The notes beneath the pieces are model-generated. The model was not told the origin of the DNA and did no database searches. It saw only the letters and a program-made list of their open reading frames with translations. From Curtobacterium flaccumfaciens UCD-AKU (GTDB lineage: Bacteria; Actinomycetota; Actinomycetes; Actinomycetales; Microbacteriaceae): a stretch of DNA of 59,378 nucleotides. Of this stretch, positions 8,268 through 16,801 are shown one piece after another; within the stretch, counting starts at the first letter, position 1; each line of letters opens with the position of its first letter. A program made the translations under genes and the position numbers. The stretch spans positions 421,905 to 481,282 of the forward strand of contig NZ_KB714628.1 in the NCBI RefSeq assembly GCF_000349565.1, given 5' to 3'.

Positions 8268-9674
8268 GTGCCGGTCTCCGTCTTCGATCTGTTCAGCGTC
8301 GGTGTCGGCCCCTCGAGCTCGCACACCGTCGGCCCGATGCGGGCCGGTGCCGAGTTCGCGAGCCTGGTGCGTGGCCTGCCCGTCGCCTCCGTGGTGGTCG
8401 ACCTGTACGGGTCCCTCGCATCGACCGGGCAGGGCCACGGGACGCTCGGCGCCGTCGTCGCGGGGCTCATGGGCTCGCACCCCGAGACCGTCGACCCGGA
8501 TGCCATGGCCCGCGCACTCGAGGCGCTGGAACGCGACGGCGTCCTGCGGCTCGACGGCGGAGCGAGCGTGCCGTTCCGCATCGCCGACATCGTCCTGCAC
8601 CCCCTGACGATGCTGCCCCGCCACCCGAACGCCATGCGGCTGCGAGCCCGTGACGCCGCGGGTGTCGACCTGGCCGACGAGACCTACTACTCGATCGGCG
8701 GCGGGTTCATCGCGCGGGACGACGAGGCCGAACCCGCCGTGGACGCACCGGCTGCCGTCGCCGGTGCCGCGATCCCGGTCGACGACGCCGTGCCGTACCC
8801 GTTCTCGAGCGGTGCCGAGCTGCTCGCCGCCTGCGCGGATTCGGGCCTGCCGATCAGCGGCGTCGCCCTGGCGAACGAAGCCGTCACCCGGACGGACACC
8901 GAGGTCCGCTCGGGGCTGCTCGGGATCCACGGCGTGATGGAGTCGTGCGTCGACCGATCCGTCCGCCGGGGCGGGTGCCTGCCCGGCGGGCTCGACGTCC
9001 GTCGTCGCGCGGCCACCTGGCACGAGCAGCTCACCCGCGAGGACCCCGACCACGACCCGCTCTTCGCGATGGAGTGGGTGAACCTCGTCGCCATGGCGGT
9101 CAACGAGGAGAACGCCACCGGTGGCCGCGTCGTCACCGCCCCGACGAACGGTGCCGCCGGCATCATCCCCGCGGTGCTGTACTACGCGCGCACCTACGTC
9201 CCCACGGTCGCCGACGCCTCCGCGGACGAACGGGACGACGCCGTCGTGCGATTCCTGCTGACCGCCGGGGCGATCGGGTCGATCTACAAGGAACGGGCGT
9301 CGATCTCCGGCGCCGAGGTCGGCTGCCAGGGCGAGGTCGGTTCGGCAGCGTCGATGGCGGCTGCGGGGCTCGCCGAGGTCCTCGGGGGCACGCCGGAGCA
9401 GGTCGAGAACGCCGCCGAGATCGCGATGGAGCACAACCTCGGGCTGACCTGCGACCCGATCGGCGGGCTGGTGCAGATCCCGTGCATCGAGCGGAACGCG
9501 ATCGCGGCGAACAAGGCGATCAACGCCGCCCGGATGGCCCTGCGTGGCGACGGGGTGCACCACGTGTCGCTCGACCAGGTCGTCGAGACGATGCGGCAGA
9601 CCGGGGCGGACATGTCCTCGAAGTACAAGGAGACCGCGATGGGCGGGCTCGCGGTGAACGTCCCGCTCTGCTGA
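8268..9674 (+). CDS. sdaA: L-serine ammonia-lyase, iron-sulfur type, single chain
   Basis: The enzyme deaminates L-serine to pyruvate and ammonia using a 4Fe-4S cluster as Lewis acid. The 468 residues cover both parts. The beta-like N-terminal domain has [23 protein letters not shown] (about residues 3-25). The alpha-like catalytic domain has [68 protein letters not shown] and [30 protein letters not shown]. The Cys of GCQGE, LTCDP and IPCIE are the expected cluster ligands, and the C-terminal cysteine (NVPLC) is also typical. The length fits the single-chain form of actinobacteria and proteobacteria. The gene is monocistronic and convergent with the amino-sugar operon. Confidence 0.97.
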   Translation: MPVSVFDLFSVGVGPSSSHTVGPMRAGAEFASLVRGLPVASVVVDLYGSLASTGQGHGTLGAVVAGLMGSHPETVDPDAMARALEALERDGVLRLDGGASVPFRIADIVLHPLTMLPRHPNAMRLRARDAAGVDLADETYYSIGGGFIARDDEAEPAVDAPAAVAGAAIPVDDAVPYPFSSGAELLAACADSGLPISGVALANEAVTRTDTEVRSGLLGIHGVMESCVDRSVRRGGCLPGGLDVRRRAATWHEQLTREDPDHDPLFAMEWVNLVAMAVNEENATGGRVVTAPTNGAAGIIPAVLYYARTYVPTVADASADERDDAVVRFLLTAGAIGSIYKERASISGAEVGCQGEVGSAASMAAAGLAEVLGGTPEQVENAAEIAMEHNLGLTCDPIGGLVQIPCIERNAIAANKAINAARMALRGDGVHHVSLDQVVETMRQTGADMSSKYKETAMGGLAVNVPLC

Positions 9675-9713
9675 GCGTCGCGGTCGCGCGTGCTCGTCTG
9701 CTCCGCTCGCTCG

Positions 9714-10550
9714 TCAGGCGTGCAGGAGCGTCAGCAGCCGCGCCGTCTCGGTGGCGATGGCGTCCCGGCCCGCTGCGACGTACTTGCGCGGGTCGACGAC
9801 GTCCGGCCGCTCGTCGAGCACGGTGCGGAGCGCACGGGTGAACAGGCCGTTCAGGTGCGTCGAGATGTTGATCTTCGTCATCCCCGCGTGCACGGCGCCG
9901 CGGAGTTCGTCGTCGGACAGGCCCGAGGAGCCGTGCAGCACGAGCGGCACCGGCACCGCAGCACGCAGGCGCTCGACCAGGTCACGGTCCACCGACGCCT
10001 CGCGGGTCTGCATCGCGTGCGACGTCCCCACCGCGACCGCCAGGGCATCGACGCCGGTGTCGGCCACGAACGCGGCGGCGTCGGTCGGATCGGTGCGGAC
10101 GCCGGGTGCGTGCACGCCGTCCTTGCCGCCGACCTCGCCGAGCTCGGCCTCGATCGCGACCCCCGCGGCGTGACACCGAGCAGCGAGTTCCCGCGTTGCA
10201 GCCACGTTCGCGGCGAAGTCCAGGTGCGAGCCGTCGTACATGACCGAGTCGACGCCCAGGTCGACGCCGGCCGCCACCAGCTCGGGGTCCTCGATGTGGT
10301 CGAGGTGCACGAGGACCTCGACGTCGGCCGCACGTGCGACGGCCTGGGTCGCGGTCGTGATCGGTGCGAGGCCGCCGTGGTACCGGACGCAGTTCTCGCT
10401 GATCTGCAGGATCACCGGCAGCCCCGCCAGCTCGGCACCGGAGACGATCGCCTCGGCGTGCTCGAGCAGCACCACGTTGAACGCGCCGACCCCGCGGCGT
10501 GCCGTGCGGGCGGTGTCGAGCAGGCCGGTGAGGGCGAGGTCGGTGATCAT
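9714..10550 (-). CDS. Class II fructose/tagatose-bisphosphate aldolase
   Basis: The 278-residue zinc aldolase would split tagatose- or fructose-1,6-bisphosphate into dihydroxyacetone phosphate and glyceraldehyde 3-phosphate. Family motifs are VGAFNVVLLEHAEAIVSGAE, VHLDHIEDPEL (zinc and catalytic region), DSVMYDGSHLDF, EAELGEVGGKDG, AVGTSHAMQ, LVLHGSSGLSDDELR and MTKINISTHLN. It resembles GatY/KbaY tagatose-bisphosphate aldolases in size. It is the last gene of a five-gene operon whose other members make hexose/tagatose 6-phosphates from amino sugars, so tagatose 1,6-bisphosphate is a plausible substrate. It overlaps the preceding kinase gene by 4 nt. Confidence 0.92.
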   Translation of the reverse strand: MITDLALTGLLDTARTARRGVGAFNVVLLEHAEAIVSGAELAGLPVILQISENCVRYHGGLAPITTATQAVARAADVEVLVHLDHIEDPELVAAGVDLGVDSVMYDGSHLDFAANVAATRELAARCHAAGVAIEAELGEVGGKDGVHAPGVRTDPTDAAAFVADTGVDALAVAVGTSHAMQTREASVDRDLVERLRAAVPVPLVLHGSSGLSDDELRGAVHAGMTKINISTHLNGLFTRALRTVLDERPDVVDPRKYVAAGRDAIATETARLLTLLHA

Positions 10551-11566
10551 GCGGAGGTCCTCGTTCGGTCGTGTGCGGGAGCAGGAGCGGGCGGGGTGGA
10601 CAGGAAGCGGTCGACGTCAGCCGGGTCGACCGCGCCGGCCACCGGCTGGAGGACGGCGGCAGCCCCGTGTGCGGCGGCGGACCGCAGCGCGCGGAGCAGG
10701 GTGGCGTCGTCGGGGGCGCTGACGCTGCCCTCGGGCGTGGGGAGGCCGGCAGCGACGAGCGCACCGACGAGTCCGGCGGTGGCTGCGTCGCCGGCGCCGG
10801 TGGGGTTGCCTGAGACCCCGGGGACCGCAGGCACTTCGAGCACGTGGTCGGCGGTGTGGGCGGCGATGCCCTCGGAACCCCGGGAGACCACGACGACCGC
10901 GGCGCCGAGCCCGAGGAGTCGGAGCGCCCCCGACCGCTCGTCGTCGGCGCCGGTGGCCTCGACCAGTTCCTCGCGGTTGGGCTTGCAGACCGTCGCCCCG
11001 GCCGAAGCGGCAGCCAGCAGCGCGGTGCCCGAGCAGTCGACCACGGAGAGCACACCGCGGCGACGGGCGGCGGTGACCCAGCGGGCGACGACCGCGGGGT
11101 CGGTGTCGCGGGGCAGGGAACCCGACACCACCAGGGCCGCGGCGTGCGGGGCATCGGCGGCACCGTCGGCACCGGCGGCACCGCCGACGAGCAGTGTCTC
11201 GACCGCGGTGGTGACGGTGTCCCACTCGCCGGGGCTGAGCACGGGCCCGGGCTCCCCGAACATCGTCGGGTGCGCGGTGTCGTCCACCACCGTCACGGTC
11301 GTGCGGGTCTCGCCACGGACAGCGACGTCGGTGTGGACGAGCCCGAGGCCGTCGAGGGCGTCGGCGATCCAGTGCCCGCCGTCGCCGCCGAGGGGCAGCA
11401 CGGCATGGGTCGGGACACCGGTGGCGGCGAGGACCCGGCCGACGTTCAGCCCCTTGCCGCCGGGGCGTCGCTCGACCCCGAGCACGCGCTGGGTCTCGCC
11501 GATGCGCTGTTCGGCGACCCGGTAGGTCACGTCGACGGCGGGGTTCGGGGTGACGACGAGGATCAC
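10547..11566 (-). CDS. PfkB-family kinase (1-phosphofructokinase / tagatose-6-phosphate kinase group)
   Basis: The 339-residue sugar-phosphate kinase starts ILVVTPNPAVDVTYRV, has the substrate signature RRPGGKGLNVGRVLAATG (about residues 34-51) and the ATP/catalytic motif GVSGNPTGAGDAATAGLVGAL with the catalytic Asp of GAGD. LacC, FruK and Pfk2 share this layout, so the substrate must come from context. Between a deaminase/isomerase and a bisphosphate aldolase, tagatose 6-phosphate or fructose 6-phosphate fits. The GTG start (complement of 11564-11566) overlaps the upstream nagA stop as GTGA. The C-terminus carries a short Pro/Ala-rich tail. Confidence 0.92.
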   Translation of the reverse strand: MILVVTPNPAVDVTYRVAEQRIGETQRVLGVERRPGGKGLNVGRVLAATGVPTHAVLPLGGDGGHWIADALDGLGLVHTDVAVRGETRTTVTVVDDTAHPTMFGEPGPVLSPGEWDTVTTAVETLLVGGAAGADGAADAPHAAALVVSGSLPRDTDPAVVARWVTAARRRGVLSVVDCSGTALLAAASAGATVCKPNREELVEATGADDERSGALRLLGLGAAVVVVSRGSEGIAAHTADHVLEVPAVPGVSGNPTGAGDAATAGLVGALVAAGLPTPEGSVSAPDDATLLRALRSAAAHGAAAVLQPVAGAVDPADVDRFLSTPPAPAPAHDRTRTSA

Positions 11567-12681
11567 GAGACCACCGCCGTCGGCAGGGCTCGGACGCTGC
11601 CGTGCTCCGGGTCGAGCACGAGCAGATCGGCGGGGGCGCCCACGCTGAGGGGCGCCGGTGCCCCGAGCAGGCGTGCCGCACGCGCCGCGGAAGCAGCGAC
11701 GACCTCGGGCAGGTCGGTCCCCGCGTCGAGCAGGCGGCGGACGGCGTCGGCGACCGTGATCGTGCTGCCCGCCAGCGACGAACCGTCGGCGAGCACGGCG
11801 AGACCGTCGCGGACGGTCACCGCCGATCCGGCCACCGTGTACGCCCCGTCGGGGCAACCGGTCGCGGCCATGGCGTCGGAGACCAGGACCATCCGGCCCG
11901 GTGCGCTGCGCTGGACGACGTCGACGGCGACCGGGTCGAGGTGGTGGCCGTCGACGATGCACTCGAGCAGCACCCGGTCGTCGGTGAGCGCGACCCCGAC
12001 CGGCCCGGGCGCGCGGTGGTGCAGCGGTGGCATCCCGTTGAACAGGTGGGTGACGAGCGAGGCGCCGGCGTCGACCGCGCGGCGGGTCTGCTCGGCGGTG
12101 GCGTCGGTGTGGCCGATGGCGACGACGACCCCGGCTCCGACGAAGCGGGCAACGGCGTCGAGGGCACCGGGCAGCTCCGGCGCGAGCGTGACGATCCGCA
12201 GGGCGCCACCCGCGGCGTCGCAGTAGGCGTCGACCTCGGCGGGGTCCGGGGCGTGCAGCAGGTCGACGCGGTGCGCCCCGCGACGGGCGGGCGCGATCCA
12301 CGGCCCCTCCAGGTGGAGCCCGGCGAGCGTGCCGTCCGCGACGAGCGGTCGGAGCCGGGTGAGGGCCGCCACGGTGTCCGCGCGCTCGCCCGTGGCGATG
12401 GACCCGACCAGGGTGGTCGTGCCCCGTGACCGATGGTGCCCAGCGGCGGCACGGGCGTCCTCGGCGGAGCACCCGGCGAAGTCGTGCCCGAGTGCGCCGT
12501 GGGCGTGCAGGTCGACGAACCCGGGCACGATCGCACCGTCGACGGTGACGGCGGTGTCCGTGCGCATCGGGGACCCAGTGCCGGTCGCCAGCACAGTGTC
12601 GTCATCGCCGATGACGAGCCAGCCGTCGTGCAGGTCCGACTGGGCCGTGACGATGCGACGGGCCCGGACGAGGGCGGTCAC
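11563..12681 (-). CDS. nagA: N-acetylglucosamine/galactosamine-6-phosphate deacetylase (NagA/AgaA)
   Basis: The enzyme removes the acetyl group from an N-acetylhexosamine 6-phosphate, giving the amino sugar phosphate and acetate. The 372 residues show the amidohydrolase metal site and NagA motifs in order: GFVDLHAHGALGHDF (HxH), HLEGPWIAPARRGAH, VVAIGHTDATAEQ, LVTHLFNGMPPLHHR and LVSDAMAATG with the catalytic Asp. NagA and AgaA are not separable by eye. The neighbouring AgaS-like isomerase and aldolase favour a galactosamine pathway, so nagA is used as the family symbol. It overlaps genes on both sides by 4 nt. Confidence 0.94.
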   Translation of the reverse strand: MTALVRARRIVTAQSDLHDGWLVIGDDDTVLATGTGSPMRTDTAVTVDGAIVPGFVDLHAHGALGHDFAGCSAEDARAAAGHHRSRGTTTLVGSIATGERADTVAALTRLRPLVADGTLAGLHLEGPWIAPARRGAHRVDLLHAPDPAEVDAYCDAAGGALRIVTLAPELPGALDAVARFVGAGVVVAIGHTDATAEQTRRAVDAGASLVTHLFNGMPPLHHRAPGPVGVALTDDRVLLECIVDGHHLDPVAVDVVQRSAPGRMVLVSDAMAATGCPDGAYTVAGSAVTVRDGLAVLADGSSLAGSTITVADAVRRLLDAGTDLPEVVAASAARAARLLGAPAPLSVGAPADLLVLDPEHGSVRALPTAVVS

Positions 12682-13589
12682 AGCAGGACCCCGGTCTCGG
12701 TCTCGAGCAGCTCGCGTGCGAGGATCCCCGCACCGATGGCGCCGGCTGCGTCGCCGTGCCGGGCGGGGACGATGACGGGGACACGGACGCCCCGCAGACG
12801 CTCCGCGACGGCAGCGCGCAGCGGGTCGAGCAGCAGCGGTCCGGACTCGGCGAGTCCCCCGCCGACGATGATCGTGTGGTTCCCGGCGACCGCGGTGGTC
12901 CAGGCGAGCGCATCGGCCAGGACCGCGACGCAGTCGTCCCAGACCGCACGGGCGGCTGGGTCGCCCTGGCGGACCAGGAGCATGGCGGCGTGTGCGGACG
13001 GAGCAGCGGCACGACGTGCGACTCCCCCGGCGGACGCGATCTCCTCGACGCGGTGACCCGCGTGCGGGCCGGTCTGGATCCGGACCTGCCCGATCTCCCC
13101 CGCCCAGCCACCACCGGACACGACGACACCGTCGACCACCAGGGCGCTCGCGAGCCCGGTGCCGACCGGCACGAACGAGACCGACCCCCGAGACAGTGCC
13201 GGGTCGCCGGCCCGGACCTCGGCCAGGGCACCGGCTCGGACGTCGTGGCCGAAGGCGAGCGGGACGTCGATCGCCTGTCGCAGGAGCTCGGCACGGACGA
13301 GGTCACGCACCGGAACGTCTCGCCATCCCAGGTTGACGGACAGGTCGACGGTGCCGCGGGTCTCGTCGACGACGCCGGGGGTCACCAGCCCGATCGCTCC
13401 GAGCGGCGCCCGTCGCGTGGCCTGGGCAGCCAGTCCGGCGACGACCACGGCGAGGCGCTCGGCGTCCGGGTCGTCACGCGGCGTCGGTACCCGGGTCTCG
13501 TCGAGGACGAGTCCGTCGGCGGTCGTCAGACGGGTCTTGATGCCCGTGCCGCCGACGTCGACCCCGAGCACCGCGCCTGCGCCACCCAT
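12678..13589 (-). CDS. ROK family sugar kinase lacking the zinc-finger cysteines
   Basis: The 303-residue protein has the ROK actin-like fold: LGVDVGGTGIKTRLTTADG (phosphate-1), GLVTPGVVDETRG, the HDVRAGALAEVRAG region carrying the catalytic Asp, VPVGTGLASALVVDG (phosphate-2), GGGWAGEIGQV and HTIIVGGGLAESGPLLLDPL (adenosine motif). The usual CxCGxxGCxE zinc site and its His partner are missing. After GEIGQ comes VRIQTGPHAGHRVEEIASAGGV with no cysteine. It likely phosphorylates the imported N-acetylhexosamine at O6, which the operon needs because the transporter is ABC type, not PTS. It shares one base with the preceding SIS gene (TGATG). Confidence 0.9.
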   Translation of the reverse strand: MGGAGAVLGVDVGGTGIKTRLTTADGLVLDETRVPTPRDDPDAERLAVVVAGLAAQATRRAPLGAIGLVTPGVVDETRGTVDLSVNLGWRDVPVRDLVRAELLRQAIDVPLAFGHDVRAGALAEVRAGDPALSRGSVSFVPVGTGLASALVVDGVVVSGGGWAGEIGQVRIQTGPHAGHRVEEIASAGGVARRAAAPSAHAAMLLVRQGDPAARAVWDDCVAVLADALAWTTAVAGNHTIIVGGGLAESGPLLLDPLRAAVAERLRGVRVPVIVPARHGDAAGAIGAGILARELLETETGVLL

Positions 13590-14467
13590 CAGGTGAGGAT
13601 GACCGACCGGGTGAGCGACCGGGGGTTGTCCGGGTCGAGCCCGCGTCCCTCGGCCAGGGCGACGGCGAACCGGTGCACGACGACGAGTCCGGCGAGCGGG
13701 TCGAGGTCGTGCTGGACGAACCGGGCACCGGTGGCGGCGACCTCGGCGGCCAGGCCCTCGGGTGCCGCGCCGAGCGACCAGACGAGTCGGCCGGGCTGCG
13801 CGATCGCGATCGGGCCGTGCCGGTAGTCCATCGCCGGATAGGACTCGGCCCAGAACTGCGCGGCCTCGCGCGTCTTGAGCGCGGCTTCGAACGTCAGACC
13901 CACGGCGGGCCCACGACCGACGAACGAGACCTGCTCGGCGTCGAGCAGGTCGTCGATCGGCACCGTCAGTGCGGTCTCGGCCTGGGCTGCGAGCGCGTCG
14001 ACATCGTCGCCGATGGACGCTCGCAGCAGTGCGAGCGTCGTGGTGGCGAAGCGGGTCTGGACGACCGAGCGCTCGTCGGCGAAGGGTAGTGCGACCACCT
14101 GGTCGGCGACGGCCGCGGCGGGGCTGTCGGCGACGGCGGTGACCAGCACGGTCCGCTGGGACGGCAAGGCCTGCAGCAGGTCGACGATCTCGGTCGTCGT
14201 GCCCGAGCGGCTGATCATGAGCACGCGGTCGTACTCGCGTGACGCGGGGTACTCGGACCCGGCGAAGGCGTCGGTGACGCCGAGGCCCGCCTGCTCACGG
14301 GCGACGGCGTAGCTCATGGCGATGAACCAGCTCGTCCCGCAGCCGATCACGGCCACGCGTTCGCCCGGCTGGGGGAGCGCGTCGGCGAAGGTCGGCAGGA
14401 GCGCGGCGGCTGCACGCCAGGTCTCCGGCTGCGAGGCCAGTTCAGCGCTCACGAAGGTGTCGGTCAT
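13589..14467 (-). CDS. agaS: SIS-domain sugar isomerase/deaminase, AgaS-like
   Basis: The 292-residue protein has two SIS sugar-phosphate-binding domains. The first has RVAVIGCGTSWFIAMSYAVAREQAG, then EYDRVLMISRSGTTTEIVDLLQAL. The second has VSFVGRGPAVGLTFEAALKTREAAQFWAESYPAMDYRHGPIAI. It matches the AgaS group (galactosamine-6-phosphate to tagatose 6-phosphate plus ammonia) and the isomerase half of GlmS, but has no glutaminase domain. It is first in the five-gene amino-sugar operon and diverges from a DeoR-family regulator. The ATG at 14467 is chosen because it lies downstream of the candidate operators; no canonical -10 abuts it, so a leader is expected. AgaS versus a generic FrlB-like deglycase cannot be settled by eye. 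Confidence 0.85.
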   Translation of the reverse strand: MTDTFVSAELASQPETWRAAAALLPTFADALPQPGERVAVIGCGTSWFIAMSYAVAREQAGLGVTDAFAGSEYPASREYDRVLMISRSGTTTEIVDLLQALPSQRTVLVTAVADSPAAAVADQVVALPFADERSVVQTRFATTTLALLRASIGDDVDALAAQAETALTVPIDDLLDAEQVSFVGRGPAVGLTFEAALKTREAAQFWAESYPAMDYRHGPIAIAQPGRLVWSLGAAPEGLAAEVAATGARFVQHDLDPLAGLVVVHRFAVALAEGRGLDPDNPRSLTRSVILT

Positions 14468-14497
14468 GGGAGCCTTCCGGGTCCGGATCGATCCGGG

Positions 14498-14510
14498 TGA
14501 TCGATGATCA
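14498..14510. promoter_or_regulatory. Inverted repeat TGATC-GAT-GATCA upstream of agaS-like gene
   Basis: Five-base arms with a 3-nt spacer lie 31 nt upstream of the agaS-like start, in the divergent regulator/operon region. This is a candidate regulator or cAMP-receptor-type site; short arms keep confidence low. Confidence 0.35.
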
Positions 14511-14531
14511 GGAAGCGTAGCGAGCGATCGT

Positions 14532-14551
14532 GCGCAAGGGAAGGGCAAAAC
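14532..14551 (+). promoter_or_regulatory. Candidate operator of the DeoR-type regulator (copy 1)
   Basis: The stretch beginning GCGCAAGGGAAGGG recurs in inverted orientation at 15435-15453 with one deleted base and a diverged end. The two copies flank the regulator gene, one in front of the catabolic operon and the regulator and one in front of the transporter operon. This is where the binding sites of an AgaR-like protein are expected. Confidence 0.5.
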
Positions 14552-14587
14552 GTCATTTCCGATCACCGAGGGACGGCGGCGACGCCG

Positions 14588-14593
14588 TAGGAT
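14588..14593 (+). promoter_or_regulatory. -10 element (leaderless) of DeoR-family regulator
   Basis: TAGGAT overlaps the ATG at 14592 and ends 7 nt before the ATG at 14601, so the second ATG is preferred as the start. Confidence 0.6.
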
Positions 14594-14600
14594 GACCGTC

Positions 14601-15389
14601 ATGACCCCCCAACAGCGGCTGAACGCCCTGCTCGAACTGGTGAGCGAACGCGGCAACGTGTCGATCGCCGAGATCGGGGAGCTGCTGGGGATATCCGCCG
14701 CGACTGCCCGCCGTGACCTCGCCATGCTGGCCGACCAGCGACTCGTCACCCGCACGCACGGGGGAGCGGCCGCACTCGGTGCCGGCTACGAGCTGCCGCT
14801 GCAGTACAAGATCGCCCGGCAGGCCGAGGCCAAGACCGCGATCGCCCGTGCCGCCGCCCGGCTCGTGCAGCCCGGCGAGACCGTCGGGCTCAACGGCGGG
14901 ACGACCACGACCGAGGTCGCGCGCGAACTCGGCAAGAGCGAACGGTTCATCCGCGCTGACGGCGAGTTCGGCATCACGATCGTGACGAACGCCCTGAACG
15001 TCGGGTACGAGCTGTCCGTCCGTGCCAACGTGAAGATCGTGGTCACCGGCGGCGTGGCCCGACGCCAGTCCTACGAGCTGGTCGGGCCGCTCGTCCGGGA
15101 CACCCTCGACGAGTTCGCCCTCGACCTGGTGGTGCTCGGCGTCGACGGACTCACCGGGCAGTACGGCGCGACGACCATGCACGAGGGCGAGGCCGAGGTC
15201 AGCAGGCACTTCGCCTCGGTCGGTCGACGGGTCGTCGTGGTCGCCGACTCCACCAAGATCGAACGCTCCACCTTCGCCCGGATCTGCCCACTCGACCGCA
15301 TCGACGTCCTGGTCACCGACCAGCCCGTGCCGGCCTCGTTCGCCGCCGACCTGGCCAGCGCCGGCGTGGAGCTCGTCGTCGCCGACTGA
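14601..15389 (+). CDS. DeoR/GlpR family regulator, AgaR-like
   Basis: The 262-residue protein has an N-terminal DeoR helix-turn-helix, RLNALLELVSERGNVSIAEIGELLGISAATARRDLAMLADQRLVTRTHGGA (about residues 5-55). The C-terminal sugar-phosphate sensor domain is of the DeoR C type: GLNGGTTTTEVAREL, VTGGVARRQSYELVGPLV, VVLGVDGLTGQYGATTMHEGEAEV and VVVADSTKIERSTFARICPL. DeoR proteins usually repress until a sugar phosphate of the pathway binds. It sits between the divergent catabolic operon and the transporter operon and probably controls both. It is followed by a hairpin terminator at 15400-15424. Confidence 0.93.
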   Translation: MTPQQRLNALLELVSERGNVSIAEIGELLGISAATARRDLAMLADQRLVTRTHGGAAALGAGYELPLQYKIARQAEAKTAIARAAARLVQPGETVGLNGGTTTTEVARELGKSERFIRADGEFGITIVTNALNVGYELSVRANVKIVVTGGVARRQSYELVGPLVRDTLDEFALDLVVLGVDGLTGQYGATTMHEGEAEVSRHFASVGRRVVVVADSTKIERSTFARICPLDRIDVLVTDQPVPASFAADLASAGVELVVAD

Positions 15390-15399
15390 GCCCTCCGTG

Positions 15400-15424
15400 C
15401 GTCCGGCCCCGGGTGGGCCGGACG
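15400..15424 (+). terminator. Intrinsic terminator after DeoR-family gene
   Basis: Nine-nt perfect arms (CGTCCGGCC and its complement) with a 7-nt loop begin 11 nt after the stop and are followed by TTTCGAT. It separates the regulator from the transporter operon, which implies that operon has its own promoter. Confidence 0.75.
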
Positions 15425-15434
15425 TTTCGATCGT

Positions 15435-15453
15435 GTAAAACCCTTCCCTGCGC
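15435..15453 (-). promoter_or_regulatory. Candidate operator (copy 2, inverted)
   Basis: Read on the minus strand this is GCGCAGGGAAGGGTTTTAC, matching copy 1 at 14532-14551 over the GCGCA(A)GGGAAGGG core. It lies about 90-110 nt upstream of the transporter operon's first gene. Confidence 0.5.
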
Positions 15454-15460
15454 GGATGCG

Positions 15461-15500
15461 TGAGCGATCCGTGAGCGCCTATTGTGCATTCATGAGCGAT
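15461..15500 (+). promoter_or_regulatory. TGAGCGAT direct repeats before transporter operon
   Basis: TGAGCGAT at 15461, TGAGCGCC at 15472 (11 nt later, one helical turn) and TGAGCGAT at 15493 form direct repeats. A related CGAGCGATCGTG occurs at 14521 before the catabolic operon. DeoR-family proteins often bind helically phased direct repeats. A TATTGT at 15480-15485 could be the -10. Confidence 0.4.
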
Positions 15501-15542
15501 TCGGCATCATGGACGTCACATTCACGCAAGGGAGCGATGAGC

Positions 15543-16778
15543 ATGGGCGTCGACAACGCAGGACTCCGCGTCGCGGTGATCGGGATGGGCCAGCGGTCCG
15601 CCATCGCGCGCCACGTGGCCGAGGCCACCGCCGCCGACGCGTCGCTGCAGGCCCGGGTCGTGGCCGTCGCGGACGTCACGGCGGCGGGCCGCCGGCGCGG
15701 ACTCGACGAGTACCCGGATGCCCTGGTGGTCGAACACCACCTGGACCTCACCGGTCACGTCGACGCCGCCATCGTCACCACGCCGGACTGGACCCACGCC
15801 GAGATCGCGATCGACCTGCTCCGCGCGGGCATCGCCGTCTACCTCGAGAAGCCGCTCGCCATCACGGTCGAGGACGCCGACGCGGTGCTGAACACCGCGG
15901 CCCGGACCGGCACCCCGCTGTACGTCGGACACAACTTCCGGCACGCCGCCGTCGTCCGCCTGATGCGCGAGATCATCGGCCGTGGCGAGATCGGCCAGGT
16001 CAAGGCCGTCTGGTGCCGGCACTTCGTCGGCAACGGCGGTGACTACTACTTCAAGGACTGGCACGCCGACCGCAGCAAGGTGAACTCGCTCCTGCTGCAG
16101 AAGGCGAGCCACGACCTCGACGTCATCCACGCGCTCGGCGGGGGCGACACCGCCCGGGTCGTCGGGATGGGCTCGCTGTCGGTCTACGGCGACGTCACCG
16201 ACCGCCGCGACCGCAGCGGTGAACTGATGGGGGACTGGTTCTCCCACGACAACTGGCCACCGCTCGCCCAGACCGGGCTGAACCCCGTCGTCGACGTCGA
16301 GGACGTCTCGATGGTGATGATGACGCTCGACAACGGCGTGCAGGCCAGCTACGAGCAGTGCCACTTCACGCCGGACTACTGGCGGAACTACACCGTCATC
16401 GGCACCGAGGGGCGCCTCGAGAACATCGGTGACACCGGTGGTGGCGTCGTGAAGGTCTGGACGCACCGCCGGGGCTGGGACACCGCGGGGGACCGCGAGT
16501 ACCCGATCGACGGCGTCGAGGACGGCCACGCCGATGCCGACCTGCTCACCATGACCGAGTTCCTGCGGTCCGTCGCCCTCGGCGAACCGTCGGAGCTGTC
16601 CCCGATCGCGGCCCGCGCCGCCGTCGCCGCGGGCGCGCTGGCCACGCGCTCGCTCCGCAACGGGTCCGTCCCCATCGACGTCCCGCCCCTGCCGGCCGAG
16701 ACCATCGCGCACTTCACGTCGAACGCCCTGCACTCCACCCCCTCCACCCCGCATCCCGCCCAGACCGTCGGCTCCTGA
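15543..16778 (+). CDS. Gfo/Idh/MocA family oxidoreductase
   Basis: The 411-residue protein has an N-terminal NAD(P)-binding fold (LRVAVIGMGQRSAIARHVAEA), the family's EKP motif (VYLEKPLAITVEDAD, with the catalytic Lys) and a C-terminal domain with LLLQKASHDLDVIHALGG containing the HD pair. Members oxidise or epimerise sugars; some (GH109 type) use NAD transiently to cleave alpha-N-acetylgalactosaminides. There is no signal peptide, so it acts in the cytosol on imported sugar. Start 15543 is preferred over 15537 because AAGGGAG at 15528-15534 is 8 nt away. It is first in an operon with a sugar ABC importer. Confidence 0.88.
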   Translation: MGVDNAGLRVAVIGMGQRSAIARHVAEATAADASLQARVVAVADVTAAGRRRGLDEYPDALVVEHHLDLTGHVDAAIVTTPDWTHAEIAIDLLRAGIAVYLEKPLAITVEDADAVLNTAARTGTPLYVGHNFRHAAVVRLMREIIGRGEIGQVKAVWCRHFVGNGGDYYFKDWHADRSKVNSLLLQKASHDLDVIHALGGGDTARVVGMGSLSVYGDVTDRRDRSGELMGDWFSHDNWPPLAQTGLNPVVDVEDVSMVMMTLDNGVQASYEQCHFTPDYWRNYTVIGTEGRLENIGDTGGGVVKVWTHRRGWDTAGDREYPIDGVEDGHADADLLTMTEFLRSVALGEPSELSPIAARAAVAAGALATRSLRNGSVPIDVPPLPAETIAHFTSNALHSTPSTPHPAQTVGS

Positions 16779-16801
16779 CGGCCGTGCGAAAGGACACCCC
16801 G

